A DNA stretch of 64,000 nucleotides, taken from an uncultured Lachnospiraceae bacterium (GTDB taxonomy: Bacteria; Bacillota; Clostridia; Lachnospirales; Lachnospiraceae). The DNA is taken from contig CAJTSD010000014.1 of assembly GCA_910578795.1 (NCBI GenBank), forward strand, positions 4,555 through 68,554, in the 5' to 3' direction. Made by a program: the position numbers and the translations under genes. Below are positions 44,657 through 53,607 of this stretch, piece by piece. The first letter of the stretch is position 1; each line of letters opens with the position of its first letter. Below the pieces are notes generated by a model that saw only the letters and a program-made list of their open reading frames with translations, was not told the origin of the DNA and did no database searches.

Positions 44657-46738
44657 TTACAACTTAAACTGCTTCACCGACACACTCAGTTTATTCACAA
44701 TCTCATCCAACGTCTTTGCGTATCCTGCCATTTGGCTCATGGTGTCGTTGACTTGTTCTGCGGACGCATTCACCTCCTCCGTGGCTGCCGCCGACGTTTC
44801 GGAAACGGACGCGATGTCTTCCATTTGGTGTACGACGTTATCACGCTCCCTGTTCATCTCAGCATTCAGCGCTTCGATTTCTTCGACCGCCTCCAAAAGC
44901 TCCTGAACGGATTTTCCGATTTCCTCAAACAGATTCTGCGTTTCTTTAATTGACGTCTGCTGCTCCTCCTGAATCGCGCCGCTCTCCTCAAGGCTATTCT
45001 CCACCTGACCGGAATTACCGGATATTTCGTTCAAAATCTGCTTAATCTCCTCGGTTGAGTTCTTTGACTGGTCGGCAAGCTGCCGGATTTCGTCCGCCAC
45101 AACCGCAAAGCCTTTGCCTGCCTCTCCCGCTCTTGCCGCCTCAATGCTCGCATTTAAGGAAAGGAGATTGGTCTGTGAGGTAATATCCGTGATTACATCT
45201 GCGATATAGTTAATCTTATCAATTGATTTGAGCATTTCCGTCATCATTCGAATCGACTCCGATGCGTTTGTTTTTGCCTTGTCGGATTTCCGAATCAGCT
45301 CGTCAAGAATGCGAATACCCTTTTCTCCAAGCTCCGCCGTATCTCTTGAACGGTCGCCGATGTGTTTCGTCTTCTCCTTTGACGCCTCCATGCTTTGTGC
45401 AAGCCGCTCCATTTCCATGTTGGCGTCCGCCGTGCTCTGCGCCTGCTCGGTCGCACCCTGCGCCACGCTGCCGATTGCCTCTGTCACCTGCTCGGCAATT
45501 TCCTTCGTGTTTGCGGATACCTCCGTCACAGATTTGGCAATGCCAAAGATTTCGTCGGAATTTGCGTCCACTTCTTTTATCAATCCCGAAATGCTGTCCA
45601 TCATCGTATTAAAATTGTGCTCCAACTCGCCGAACTCATCAAGCCGTTTGACCTCGAGCTTTGTCGAAAGGTCGCCCTGTGCCATGCGCTCGGTCGCTGA
45701 CTGCAGCTTTTTCAGCTCGCGTGAAATAGAATACGAAACAAACAGTGCCACCAGTACGGACAGAATCAGCGCCAGTACCACACAGATTATGGTAGTCACG
45801 GTGATTGCACGAAAGCTTGACGCAAGCTCTTCGTCGCCAATCATTCCTACAAGATACCACCCTGTTATCGAGTCCTGCAAAACCGTTACGACATACTTTT
45901 CCGTGCCGATTTTACAAGTCATGCTTGCAAACGGATTGACTTCCGCGTCCGGATTTTCGGCAAGCTGCGCCTGCACATAAGCGTCCGCCTCCGCAATCAG
46001 TTCATTCCATACAGGTATTTCTGCTGCGCTGCCAACCACATCATTTTTTGTATTATTGACAATAATATCTCCTGATTCATTTGCCAAAACCGTAAAACCT
46101 GTATTCATCAGCCCGATGCTGTTGATATATTCCTCAAGCACCTGCACGTTGATGTCCATTGCCACCACGCCCACATGCACGTCCGCAGCCTTTAAATCCT
46201 GCGAAACGGTAAAGACATGAATGCCGTCATCATTGACATACGGCTCTGTAAAATTTGCAAACACAGTATAGCGCCCGCCAAGTCCCTGACAGTCGGCAAA
46301 CCAATTCTGCGCGGTGTTGTCAATCCCTGTCTTTTCAACATAATCACCCGTCTTTTTGCCTTCCTCGGACACGACCATTTTTGCCTGTATGTATCTTCCG
46401 CTCGCAGTTGAATAGTACGTACGTTCAGAATTTGGAATAACCTTGAGCGCGCTCAAAAGGGAATCCTCTATGCCGCTGATTCGGTCATCATAGCCTTCGT
46501 CAATTTTCTTGAAATCATTGCTTCTGCACATCAAATCAATGGGCAGACTCAGTGTCTTGGTGTAGCGCTGAAAGCTTGTCATCGCCGAGTCCATCGTCTG
46601 CCGGCTTGTCAGCTGCATGTCATTTTCGAGAATGCCAATCATGCGAATGCTTATCATCGATGCACTAATCAGCAATGCCACAAGCGATACCATAACAATG
46701 TAACATACCAGCTTTACGCTAAATCTTGTTTTCTTCAT
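44657..46738 (-). CDS. Methyl-accepting chemotaxis protein with double-Cache sensor
   Basis: The protein has 693 residues. Helix 1 (about 10-32) is followed by a periplasm-side sensor of the dCache type to about residue 300 (YYSTASGRYIQAKMVV, VGVVAMDINVQVLEEYI, TGWYLVGMIGDEEL). Helix 2 (about 310-335) leads to HAMP and the signalling coiled coil with its conserved tip TSQTNLLSLNASIEAARAGE near 545 and AVVADEIRQLADQS. It ends SVKQFKL. Unlike the receptor at 5425-6968 it is intact. Che and flagellar genes are not in the window, so they must be elsewhere. Confidence 0.94.
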   Translation of the reverse strand: MKKTRFSVKLVCYIVMVSLVALLISASMISIRMIGILENDMQLTSRQTMDSAMTSFQRYTKTLSLPIDLMCRSNDFKKIDEGYDDRISGIEDSLLSALKVIPNSERTYYSTASGRYIQAKMVVSEEGKKTGDYVEKTGIDNTAQNWFADCQGLGGRYTVFANFTEPYVNDDGIHVFTVSQDLKAADVHVGVVAMDINVQVLEEYINSIGLMNTGFTVLANESGDIIVNNTKNDVVGSAAEIPVWNELIAEADAYVQAQLAENPDAEVNPFASMTCKIGTEKYVVTVLQDSITGWYLVGMIGDEELASSFRAITVTTIICVVLALILSVLVALFVSYSISRELKKLQSATERMAQGDLSTKLEVKRLDEFGELEHNFNTMMDSISGLIKEVDANSDEIFGIAKSVTEVSANTKEIAEQVTEAIGSVAQGATEQAQSTADANMEMERLAQSMEASKEKTKHIGDRSRDTAELGEKGIRILDELIRKSDKAKTNASESIRMMTEMLKSIDKINYIADVITDITSQTNLLSLNASIEAARAGEAGKGFAVVADEIRQLADQSKNSTEEIKQILNEISGNSGQVENSLEESGAIQEEQQTSIKETQNLFEEIGKSVQELLEAVEEIEALNAEMNRERDNVVHQMEDIASVSETSAAATEEVNASAEQVNDTMSQMAGYAKTLDEIVNKLSVSVKQFKL

Positions 46739-46865
46739 CTGTACCTCTTTTCTGCGCTGCTTTTTGTCGTTCCCCCTGTTTGCATCAGGCGGCGCGCGGA
46801 CACAACGGGTTTAAATTGATTATAACATACCCCAAACGCGTTGTAAACGCAATCCCTGTAATCCG

Positions 46866-47363
46866 CTACATCCCAAGCATCGAAGAAAACGCGCCCATCA
46901 TCTCGGAAATCTTAATCTGCTGCGGGCAGACCTGTTCACAGCTTCTGCAGCCAATGCAGCTTGCGGGGCGCTTCTCTTGCGGCATTTTGGCAACCGCCAT
47001 CGGCGCGATAAATCCGCTGCCTGTAATTTTATGTTCATTATACAAAGAAATTAGTTCAGGAATCGGTAATCCTTTCGGACAGTGGCTGGTGCAGTAGTGG
47101 CACGCCATACAGGGCAGTCCTGCTTTTTTCACTTCCTCGTCACAACGCTTCACCAGCGTGTCAGATTCCTCTCCGCTTAAAGGCGCGTCCGTTTCAAATG
47201 TCGCGATATTCGCCTTTAGTTGCTCCATATAGGACATTCCTGACAAAATAATCATAACACCGGGAATGCCCTGCAAAAGACTCAGTCCTTTTTTCTTCTG
47301 CCCCTGTTTCAGGCAGGACACAACGCTGGCAACCATGTATTCCTCACACCCTGCGTCAACCAT
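46866..47363 (-). pseudogene. Aldo/keto reductase remnant, C-terminal part only
   Basis: The open frame gives 165 residues: LSLLQGIPGVMIILSGMS, then ferredoxin motifs CMACHYCTSHCP and CIGCRSCEQVCP, ending MMGAFSSMLGM. It aligns with the last 40 percent of the fused aldo/keto reductases, such as that at 19274-20371. The NADPH-binding barrel is absent. The residues before LSLLQ (MVDAGCEEYMVASVV) do not fit the family, so the junction is a deletion or frameshift point. It could at best make a small ferredoxin-like product. Confidence 0.75.
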
Positions 47364-47423
47364 GTTTGGATAAACTCCGTCTCTGTCTGATAACCGCTAA
47401 ACATTTCAACCCCCTGCACGTTT

Positions 47424-48065
47424 TCAGGCAATATCCTTTTTGCGCCCTGTTTCTTCCCGCAAAACGACCTCACCCGTACACTCCATAACAGCATCGCCGC
47501 AAATCACCTCGCCCACGCTGTCCGCAACAATCCGCCCCGACTTCGGATTTTTCACGGAAAGGATATGTCCCCTCACATCCGCCTCTACATCCAAATATTC
47601 AAAGGCTAAATCCGTATCCTCCATTGTGCAGTTGATCAGCTTTAAATTCTTGCAGTAGCATAACGGCTGCGTCCTGATAATTCTGCAGTTTATCAGTATC
47701 AGTTTTTCGGAAAACCACCCCAAGTATTCGCCCTTTACAATGCTGTCCTTTACGGTCACGCTCCGACTATGCCAAAACGCATCCTTCGTGTCCAGTTCGC
47801 AGTCCTCAATCTCCAAATGCTCCATGTACTGGAACGAATATTTTCCCTTCATTTTTACGCTGCGCAGCGTCACGTCGCAGCTGTCCATAAACAGATATTC
47901 CGAAACAATATCCGTGTCTGTCAGCGCAATGCCGCGCGATTTCCAGCCAAACTCTTGCGATTCGATTTGGCAGTGTTCCAAGCGAATGTTTGCGCATTCA
48001 CGCACCGCCTTAATCCCGCCTAAAACACTGTCCGAAGTATGAAAAAAGATTGGATAACTTTCAAA
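47424..48065 (-). pseudogene. DUF3737-type right-handed repeat protein, 5' truncated
   Basis: The frame is open from 48065 (after TAG at 48068-48066) to the stop at 47424. It encodes FFHTSDSVLGGIKAVREC and then repeated short strands (EHLEIEDCELDTKDAFWHS, KLILINCRIIRTQPL, NLKLINCTMEDTDLAFEYL), the pattern of the DUF3737 beta-helix family. Family members are roughly 280 residues long; about 80 N-terminal residues seem missing and no ribosome site fits. GTG 48005 is only a formal start. The function of the family is unknown. Confidence 0.7.
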
Positions 48066-48180
48066 CTATGACTGATAAAGCGGCGGTGAAATGCCATAAT
48101 GATTAGTAATTCCCACTGACCATTTATGATTCTGAAGGGAAATATCTATAAAGGAACGGGCTGAAATGGCTTGAAAAATG

Positions 48181-48749
48181 TTAAAACGAAACATTGACGT
48201 GCATGATATCATGGAGGTTACGGATATGACCAAAGCATAGCTTCTTCTCAGCCGCATTATTCCAATGCTCATGCACGCCCAAATTCGTAACCTTTTCACC
48301 ATTCCCATTATAATAGACATTTCCCGACGGCGCACTTCCCACAAGCCCCGCCTCATGCAGATGATTCTCCACATTCGGGTTATTCCGCAGCGCCCCGTTG
48401 CGGTTCGTAACAGACGGCTCATTGATTAAAAAATCAGCCCCCCACAGAGTCAATCGCCACAGGATCCTGAGAAACAAACACGCTGGACGTATAATTTCCG
48501 TTAAATGGCATCTGCTGCCACCGCGCGCTTTCCGATGTAACATCAGCGCCTTCCGATGTCGCACAAATCAACGCGTCCCGGCATGGCGCCAATTCCTACG
48601 CCGTATGGCTCATGCGTTGGAAAGCCGCCGCTAGAATCTGCTGCCATTTGCTTTTCCGACACGCCCTCACTGTTTCCTTTCCGCACATCACACGCCGCCA
48701 AAGAGGACAGCAGTGCAATGCAGCCCAATATCGCTATTATTTTCTTCAT
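48181..48749 (-). pseudogene. DUF362-type lipoprotein relic with internal deletion
   Basis: ATG 48749 begins a lipoprotein signal (IIAILGCIALLSSLAAC) and the domain start THEPYGVGIGAMPGRV. The frame then shifts into WQQMPFNGNYTSSVFVSQDP (with VAIDSVG next) and again into ADFLINEPSV and NPNVENHLHEAGLVGSAPSG, ending near HEHWNN. These are the first and last parts of DUF362 proteins; the middle, roughly 250 residues, is gone. Two frameshifts confirm decay. The bases from 48066 to 48180 hold no recognisable gene. Confidence 0.75.
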
Positions 48750-48770
48750 AATCCATCACCCTATACGCCG

Positions 48771-49775
48771 TTATGCTTTCAAATATTCCGCAAAAAACTG
48801 TTCCAGTTTGTCAAACGGAATGGCGTCTTTTTGACCGCCGTCGTACAAATCCGTATGGACTGCGTCAGGAATAATGAGCAGCTCCTTATTGTCCGTATAC
48901 GGATTATCCTTCACCATCGCAGCATACGCGTCACGGCTGAAATAGCAGGAGTGCGCCTTCTCGCCGTGCATAATCAAAACTGCGTTGCGGATTTCATTGC
49001 TATACTGCGTTATCGGTTGGTTCAGAAATGACATGCAGCCAATCACGTTCCAGCCTCCGTTGGAATTTAAAGAACGTTTGTGATAGCCGCGCTGCGTTTT
49101 GTAATAATCATGGTAATCCGCCACAAAAAAGGGCGCGTCGCTTGGAAGGGGATCGACAACACCACCGCCCAATGTGTAGCTACCGTTTTGATAATCAGCA
49201 ATTCTTTGAGCATTCATCGCCTGCTTTTTTGCATAGCGTGCGTCGGCGGAATTTTCGGCATCAAAATAGCCGTTGGCATTGACGCGGGACATATCATACA
49301 TCGTGGAAGCGACCGTCGCTTTAATGCGGGTGTCTAAAGCCGCCGCGTTCAACGCCAATCCGCCCCATCCGCAAATACCGATAATGCCGATGCGTTCGGA
49401 GTCGACCGTTTCCTGCACGGAAAGGAAATCGACCGCCGCCTGAAAATCCTCGGTATTGATGTCGGGCGATGCCATATAACGGGGTGTTCCGCCGCTTTCT
49501 CCCGTAAAGGACGGATCGAACGCGATTGTGAGAAATCCCCGCTCCGCCAATGTCTGCGCGTAGAATCCCGCCGCCTGCTCCTTCACTGCGCCGAACGGGC
49601 CGCAAACGGCAATTGCCGCCAGTCTTCCATTTGCTGCTTTCGGCTCATAAAGATCCGCCGCCAGTGTGATGCCGTAGCGGTTGGGGAATGTCACCTTGCG
49701 GTGGTTTACTGTTTCGCTTTTCGGGAATGTCTTATCCCATTCGTTTGTAAGTTTCAATTTTTCCATCTCTGCCAT
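48771..49775 (-). CDS. Alpha/beta hydrolase
   Basis: The protein has 334 residues and is cytoplasmic. The fold is a dienelactone-hydrolase or acetyl-xylan-esterase-like alpha/beta hydrolase: VTFPNRYGITLAADLYEPK near residue 25, FDPSFTGESGG near 92, a nucleophile-elbow position GICGWGGLALNAAA near 135 where Cys or Trp replaces the usual Ser, LIMHGEKAHS near 268 and the His in PDAVHTDLYD near 308. A Cys nucleophile, as in dienelactone hydrolase, would explain GICGWGG. ATG 49775 lies one base after the upstream stop. It is divergent from the LysR gene. Confidence 0.85.
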   Translation of the reverse strand: MAEMEKLKLTNEWDKTFPKSETVNHRKVTFPNRYGITLAADLYEPKAANGRLAAIAVCGPFGAVKEQAAGFYAQTLAERGFLTIAFDPSFTGESGGTPRYMASPDINTEDFQAAVDFLSVQETVDSERIGIIGICGWGGLALNAAALDTRIKATVASTMYDMSRVNANGYFDAENSADARYAKKQAMNAQRIADYQNGSYTLGGGVVDPLPSDAPFFVADYHDYYKTQRGYHKRSLNSNGGWNVIGCMSFLNQPITQYSNEIRNAVLIMHGEKAHSCYFSRDAYAAMVKDNPYTDNKELLIIPDAVHTDLYDGGQKDAIPFDKLEQFFAEYLKA

Positions 49776-49776
49776 G

Positions 49777-50001
49777 TTATAAATTCCTCTCTTTCTTTTC
49801 TTTTTCCATATGCCATACCAAAAAATCAAGGCAGTCAACTTTTTCCTGACATTCATGCAAGCTTTCCATCAGATGCAGTCGGTGCCCGCGCAAGGCTTTA
49901 ATCACTTCCTGAATCTGACCGTTGTCATACAGTCCGCATATCTGCGCAATTGTTTGGGGGCTGCAGCCTGCATCTTCCATGTTCTGTACTAAATTTTCCA
50001 T
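49777..50001 (-). CDS. Small conserved protein of unknown function
   Basis: The protein has 74 residues, highly charged and helical: NMEDAGCSPQTIAQICGLYD, then HRLHLMESLHECQEKVDCLD. It resembles the effector tail of MerR-type regulators but has no DNA-binding domain. I have the impression it is a common companion of hydrolase genes in Lachnospiraceae, which I cannot verify. It is the first gene of the operon with the hydrolase, facing LysR across the control region. Confidence 0.65.
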   Translation of the reverse strand: MENLVQNMEDAGCSPQTIAQICGLYDNGQIQEVIKALRGHRLHLMESLHECQEKVDCLDFLVWHMEKEKKERNL

Positions 50002-50139
50002 GTAAAACCTCTATTCCTGATATGCCCTTTTCCCGTAAAAAATTTACTTTTCACAGTACCGCCTCCCTCGTAGTGAATTTTTATGTCTTTTATGCGTTTA
50101 TTATATCCGCTTGCTTTTTGTTGCGCTAATGGCTATAAT

Positions 50140-50155
50140 TTATATCATGATATAA
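50140..50155. promoter_or_regulatory. Palindromic operator between LysR and hydrolase operon
   Basis: TTATATCATGATATAA is a perfect 16-base dyad in the divergent control region and contains a T-N11-A arrangement as LysR proteins prefer. It lies 31 bases before the LysR ATG. Confidence 0.6.
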
Positions 50156-50186
50156 GTTTTTTTCATATCACAGGAGGAGGACTACT

Positions 50187-51065
50187 ATGGAACTGCGCAC
50201 CATGCGGTATTTTCTTGCGGTGGCAAGGGAGGAAAATATGACACGCGCGTCAGAATTGCTGCACGTTACCCAACCCGCACTGTCCAAGCAGTTAAAGGCG
50301 TTGGAGGAGGAGCTTGGGAAAAAACTGTTCACACGCCATAGTTTCAGTATTCAGCTGACGGAAGAGGGGGTTTTGCTGCGGAAACGGGCGGAAGATTTGG
50401 TGAAGATGGCGGATAAGATTACCGCGGAATTTCTCTCGCTGGATGATGTGTTGGGCGGCGACGTTTATTTTGGATTGGCGGAGTCTTATCAAATCAGGCG
50501 GCTTGCCGCCGTAATTAAAAAATGTAAGAATAACTGTCCCGACCTGCATTACCATATCACAAGCGGCGATACAGAGCAGGTGACGGAAAAATTGGACAAA
50601 GGCGTCATTGATTTTGCAGTGCTTGCGCAGCAGCCAAATACTGCAAAATACCATTCTTTAAAATTTCCTGATGCGGATTTGTGGGGTCTTATTATGCCTG
50701 CCGATTGCCCGTTGGCAAAAAAGAATGTAGTCTGCTTTGATGATTTGATTGGACTTCCTCTGTTCTGCTCGGAACAGGGCTGGAATAACGATATTGCAAA
50801 ATGGTGCGGTCATGATATTGAGCGGCTGCATCTTGAGGGATCGTTTCGTCTGTCCTATAACGGATCGCTTTTTGTGAAAGAGGGGCTTGGCTATCTTTTG
50901 ACGCTTCAGCATCTGATTGACACGAACCCTGACAGCGGGCTTGTGTTCTGTCCCCTTACGCCGAAGCTTGAAACGAATATTTATTTGATATGGAAAAAAT
51001 ATCAGATTTTTACGCCGATTGCGCAGCGGTTGTTGGAGATGTTGAAGGAGGAGTTTAGGGAATAA
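50187..51065 (+). CDS. LysR-family transcriptional regulator
   Basis: The protein has 292 residues. The N-terminal winged helix is classical (MRYFLAVAREENMTRASELL, VTQPALSKQLKALEEELG). The effector domain follows from about residue 90 with GDVYFGLAESYQI. AGGAGGAGG lies before the ATG. The divergent arrangement suggests it controls the small-protein/hydrolase operon in response to a small ligand. A one-mismatch copy of the TGACAC palindrome lies at 50239. Confidence 0.93.
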   Translation: MELRTMRYFLAVAREENMTRASELLHVTQPALSKQLKALEEELGKKLFTRHSFSIQLTEEGVLLRKRAEDLVKMADKITAEFLSLDDVLGGDVYFGLAESYQIRRLAAVIKKCKNNCPDLHYHITSGDTEQVTEKLDKGVIDFAVLAQQPNTAKYHSLKFPDADLWGLIMPADCPLAKKNVVCFDDLIGLPLFCSEQGWNNDIAKWCGHDIERLHLEGSFRLSYNGSLFVKEGLGYLLTLQHLIDTNPDSGLVFCPLTPKLETNIYLIWKKYQIFTPIAQRLLEMLKEEFRE

Positions 51066-51094
51066 TTGACACATCCTCCCTTTCCCGCTATAAT
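51066..51094 (+). promoter_or_regulatory. blaI-blaR1 promoter
   Basis: TTGACA (51066-51071), a 17-base spacer and TATAAT (51089-51094) are both exact consensus. The BlaI-type dyad at 51098 covers the expected transcript start. Confidence 0.85.
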
Positions 51095-51097
51095 ATA

Positions 51098-51113
51098 TCT
51101 TACAATCGTAAGA
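51098..51113. promoter_or_regulatory. BlaI-type operator at blaI promoter
   Basis: TCTTACAATCGTAAGA has arms TCTTAC/GTAAGA. The TTACA/TGTAA core is the known BlaI/MecI binding pattern. It starts 3 bases after the -10, consistent with autorepression. Confidence 0.8.
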
Positions 51114-51141
51114 ATTAAAAGAAAGGAGTCTCGCAATTCCC

Positions 51142-51528
51142 ATGAAACCCTTACCCCAAATCTCCGAATCCGAATTTGAAGTCATGAAGCTCATATGGAA
51201 ATACGCCCCCATCAGCACGAACGACATCACGGAACGGCTGACAAAAACAACCGCATGGAGCCCCAAAACAATCCAAACGCTCATCAAACGCCTTGTCACA
51301 AAGGGCGCGATTACCTACGAAAAACAGGGCAGGATGTTTGTCTACACACCCCTGATTAACGAAACCGAGTATGTCGGACAGCAAAGCCGTTCGTTCCTTG
51401 CGCGATTCTATGACGGAAATATTGCCGCTATGCTTTCTTCCTATATTGAGAACGACAAGCTTTCCCGTGACGAACTTGCCGCCCTGCGCGCACTGCTTAC
51501 AGACGGTGAAAACAACAGAGAGGATTAG
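51142..51528 (+). CDS. blaI: BlaI/MecI-family repressor
   Basis: The protein has 128 residues. The winged helix is ISESEFEVMKLIWKYAPIST, then TTAWSPKTIQTLIKRLVTKG and ITYEKQGRMFVYTP, followed by the dimerisation helices (FLARFYDGNIAAMLSSYIEN). BlaI represses its targets until BlaR1 signals a beta-lactam. The proteolysis site of classical BlaI/MecI lies in the dimerisation part and cannot be pinned down here. Its stop is 3 bases before blaR1. Confidence 0.92.
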   Translation: MKPLPQISESEFEVMKLIWKYAPISTNDITERLTKTTAWSPKTIQTLIKRLVTKGAITYEKQGRMFVYTPLINETEYVGQQSRSFLARFYDGNIAAMLSSYIENDKLSRDELAALRALLTDGENNRED

Positions 51529-51531
51529 CCT

Positions 51532-53361
51532 ATGGCAGAATTTGGAATCCGCTTTTTTGTCAGCAATCTGCTCCTTTGCGTCCTTACGGGCATTTTTCTA
51601 ACCGCAAAGCGGGCGCTGAACAACCGCCTGACAAGCCGAATGCAGTTTAACCTGTGGTTCCCGTTTTTGGGGCTTTTGACGGTTCCCTTTCTGCCGTTTC
51701 GTCCAATCGGGTTATCGCGGCTGTTCCTTTGGTTTGACCAGTTGAACAGCAGTTCACTATCCAATGCAAAGTCTGTTGTGACAACGCCTGCAAATTCGGG
51801 AATTTTTGCTGCCGCAAACACAATCGACGACCTTGCGCTCTCCGTCAGCAGCAGACTGCCCTCCGTTGTCGGGCTGAATCTGTGCAGGATATGGCTGCTT
51901 GGCGTTTTTTTCATGCTTTTCTTTTTGAAAAAATCCGCCGCCCGTTTCAACCGCGTCAAAAAATCTGCGCTCCCGCTGCAAAACAAAACTGCGCGCGACA
52001 TCTACAATAGCTGCTTGTCCGAGCTTCGGATAACAAAGCATATCCCGATTTACACCACCGCCTTTTTGCAATCCCCTCTCATTACAGGCGTGCCGCGTCC
52101 GCGCATTTTTCTGCCAATCCGATTCGTGTCGGACGGCACCGCCGCTGACCTTCGCTTTGCGCTGCTGCACGAATTGCAGCATTACAGACACAAGGATCCC
52201 TTCGTAAATTTCTTGATAAACGTATTCAGCGTCCTGTATTGGTGCAATCCTTTCGTGTGGTATGCGCTGTGCGAAATGCAAAACGACCGCGAAATCGCCT
52301 GCGACGCGGCGGTTCTAGACTGCCTTTCCAAAAGCGAATTTACGGCTTATGGCAACACGCTGATTACCCTCGCGGAACGGTTTTCTCCGACCGCATTCCC
52401 GTTTGCGGCAAAAATGTGCGGGAGCAGGAAACAGCTGCGGCGGAGGATTTTGCAGATTGTTACTTATCAGATGCAAAGAAAAAGCCAAGCATCTCCCTCT
52501 TGGAAAACGGGAACAGGAATTGCCGCTTTTTGTGTGGTTGTGGTTCTTTTTTGGGGGCTTGCGCCCGCGCTGTCCACCAATGCCGCGGTACAGGATGATT
52601 ATCAGTGGAACGTTTCGTCTGATAAAATTTTCACAATAAATTTGTCCGCATATTTTGAAGACTATGAGGGCAGCTTTGTCCTGTATGACCGCGAAAACAA
52701 TACGTGGTATGTTTATGATATGGAGCATGCCGCATTGCGGACATCGCCGGACTCTACTTATAAAATATACGATGCGCTGTTTGGACTGGAGGAGGGCATT
52801 ATTTCGCCGGAAGATTCGCTACTTGCGTGGGATAAAACAACCTATCCGTTTGCGGCTTGGAATGACAATCAGGACTTGTATTCCGCAATGCAGCACTCGG
52901 TCAACTGGTATTTTGAAGAACTCGACGAACGGCTCGGTGCGCCTGCAGTTCGCGATTATGTTCACGCTATCGGGTACGGCAATGAGTGCGTCCGATTTGG
53001 AAACCGCGCTTACTGGCTACAGTCCTCCCTGAAAATTTCTCCGGTGGAGCAGGTTCAGCTTTTAACAGACTTGTATGATAACCGATTCGGTTTTCATGCG
53101 GAAAACATTGCTGCAGTGAAACAGTCTATTCGCCTTTTTTCCTCTGAAAACATGCAGATTTACGGCAAGACCGGAACGGGGCGCGTAGACGGACAGGATG
53201 TGAACGGCTGGTTTATCGGTTATGCGCAAATGCAAAACGGGACGTATTTCTTTGCAGCAAATATCCAAGGCGGCGCTGACGCAAACGGAACAAACGCCGC
53301 AGGCATCACCGCGTCTGTTTTATCGGATATGAATATCCTGACAATGGATTTTCCTGAATAG
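51532..53361 (+). CDS. blaR1: BlaR1-family sensor protease with penicillin-binding domain
   Basis: The protein has 609 residues. Membrane helices in the first 130 residues and again near 325 flank an M56 zinc protease with HELQHYRHKD near residue 214 and NDREIACDAAVLD near 258. The extracellular sensor (from about 350) has the full serine penicillin-binding set: STYK in SPDSTYKIYD near 407, SVN in MQHSVNWYF near 460 and KTGTG near 545. It should be acylated by beta-lactams and signal to the protease. No beta-lactamase gene follows, unlike classical bla operons. Confidence 0.92.
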   Translation: MAEFGIRFFVSNLLLCVLTGIFLTAKRALNNRLTSRMQFNLWFPFLGLLTVPFLPFRPIGLSRLFLWFDQLNSSSLSNAKSVVTTPANSGIFAAANTIDDLALSVSSRLPSVVGLNLCRIWLLGVFFMLFFLKKSAARFNRVKKSALPLQNKTARDIYNSCLSELRITKHIPIYTTAFLQSPLITGVPRPRIFLPIRFVSDGTAADLRFALLHELQHYRHKDPFVNFLINVFSVLYWCNPFVWYALCEMQNDREIACDAAVLDCLSKSEFTAYGNTLITLAERFSPTAFPFAAKMCGSRKQLRRRILQIVTYQMQRKSQASPSWKTGTGIAAFCVVVVLFWGLAPALSTNAAVQDDYQWNVSSDKIFTINLSAYFEDYEGSFVLYDRENNTWYVYDMEHAALRTSPDSTYKIYDALFGLEEGIISPEDSLLAWDKTTYPFAAWNDNQDLYSAMQHSVNWYFEELDERLGAPAVRDYVHAIGYGNECVRFGNRAYWLQSSLKISPVEQVQLLTDLYDNRFGFHAENIAAVKQSIRLFSSENMQIYGKTGTGRVDGQDVNGWFIGYAQMQNGTYFFAANIQGGADANGTNAAGITASVLSDMNILTMDFPE

Positions 53362-53429
53362 CTTTGGCAGTTTGGCGCTACTTTTTTGCTGTCGCAATCG
53401 GCGGCAGCTTCAGTGTACTGTCTGCTTCA

Positions 53430-53607
53430 TATCTGGTAAAACTCCGCAGAATATTTTTCTGAGAGTGCTGCTTCACAAACGCAGGCGTAGCGGTGGCTAC
53501 GGCGAGGCTTGGGAAGTAGTGCTATCAGGAAAATAGGCAAGGAGGTTTACCGGAATATGAACAAGACAGTACACTATTCTTTTTGCTCTATCGAATTGGA
53601 CAAATAG
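53430..53607 (+). other. Possible remnant of a mobile-element gene pair
   Basis: In one plus-strand frame the sequence reads HKRRRSGGYGEAWEVVLSGK and stops at 53534-53536. AAGGAGG and an ATG (53557) follow, opening a frame of only 16 codons (MNKTVHYSF) that stops at 53607 inside the end of the convergent gene. The end of one gene plus the strong ribosome site and start of another is the look of an element remnant. No family is certain. Confidence 0.3.

Noticed and set aside
45228..45980. Plus-strand frame of 250 codons opposite the chemoreceptor
   Set aside because: Ser/Ala/Thr-rich shadow caused by codon bias of the real gene; no start signal.
44657..46738. Frameshift in the second chemoreceptor
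   Set aside because: The frame is continuous and the signalling tip, HAMP and sensor parts are all present.
51532..53361. Beta-lactamase activity encoded here
   Set aside because: The penicillin-binding motifs belong to the BlaR1 sensor domain; no separate secreted beta-lactamase is visible.
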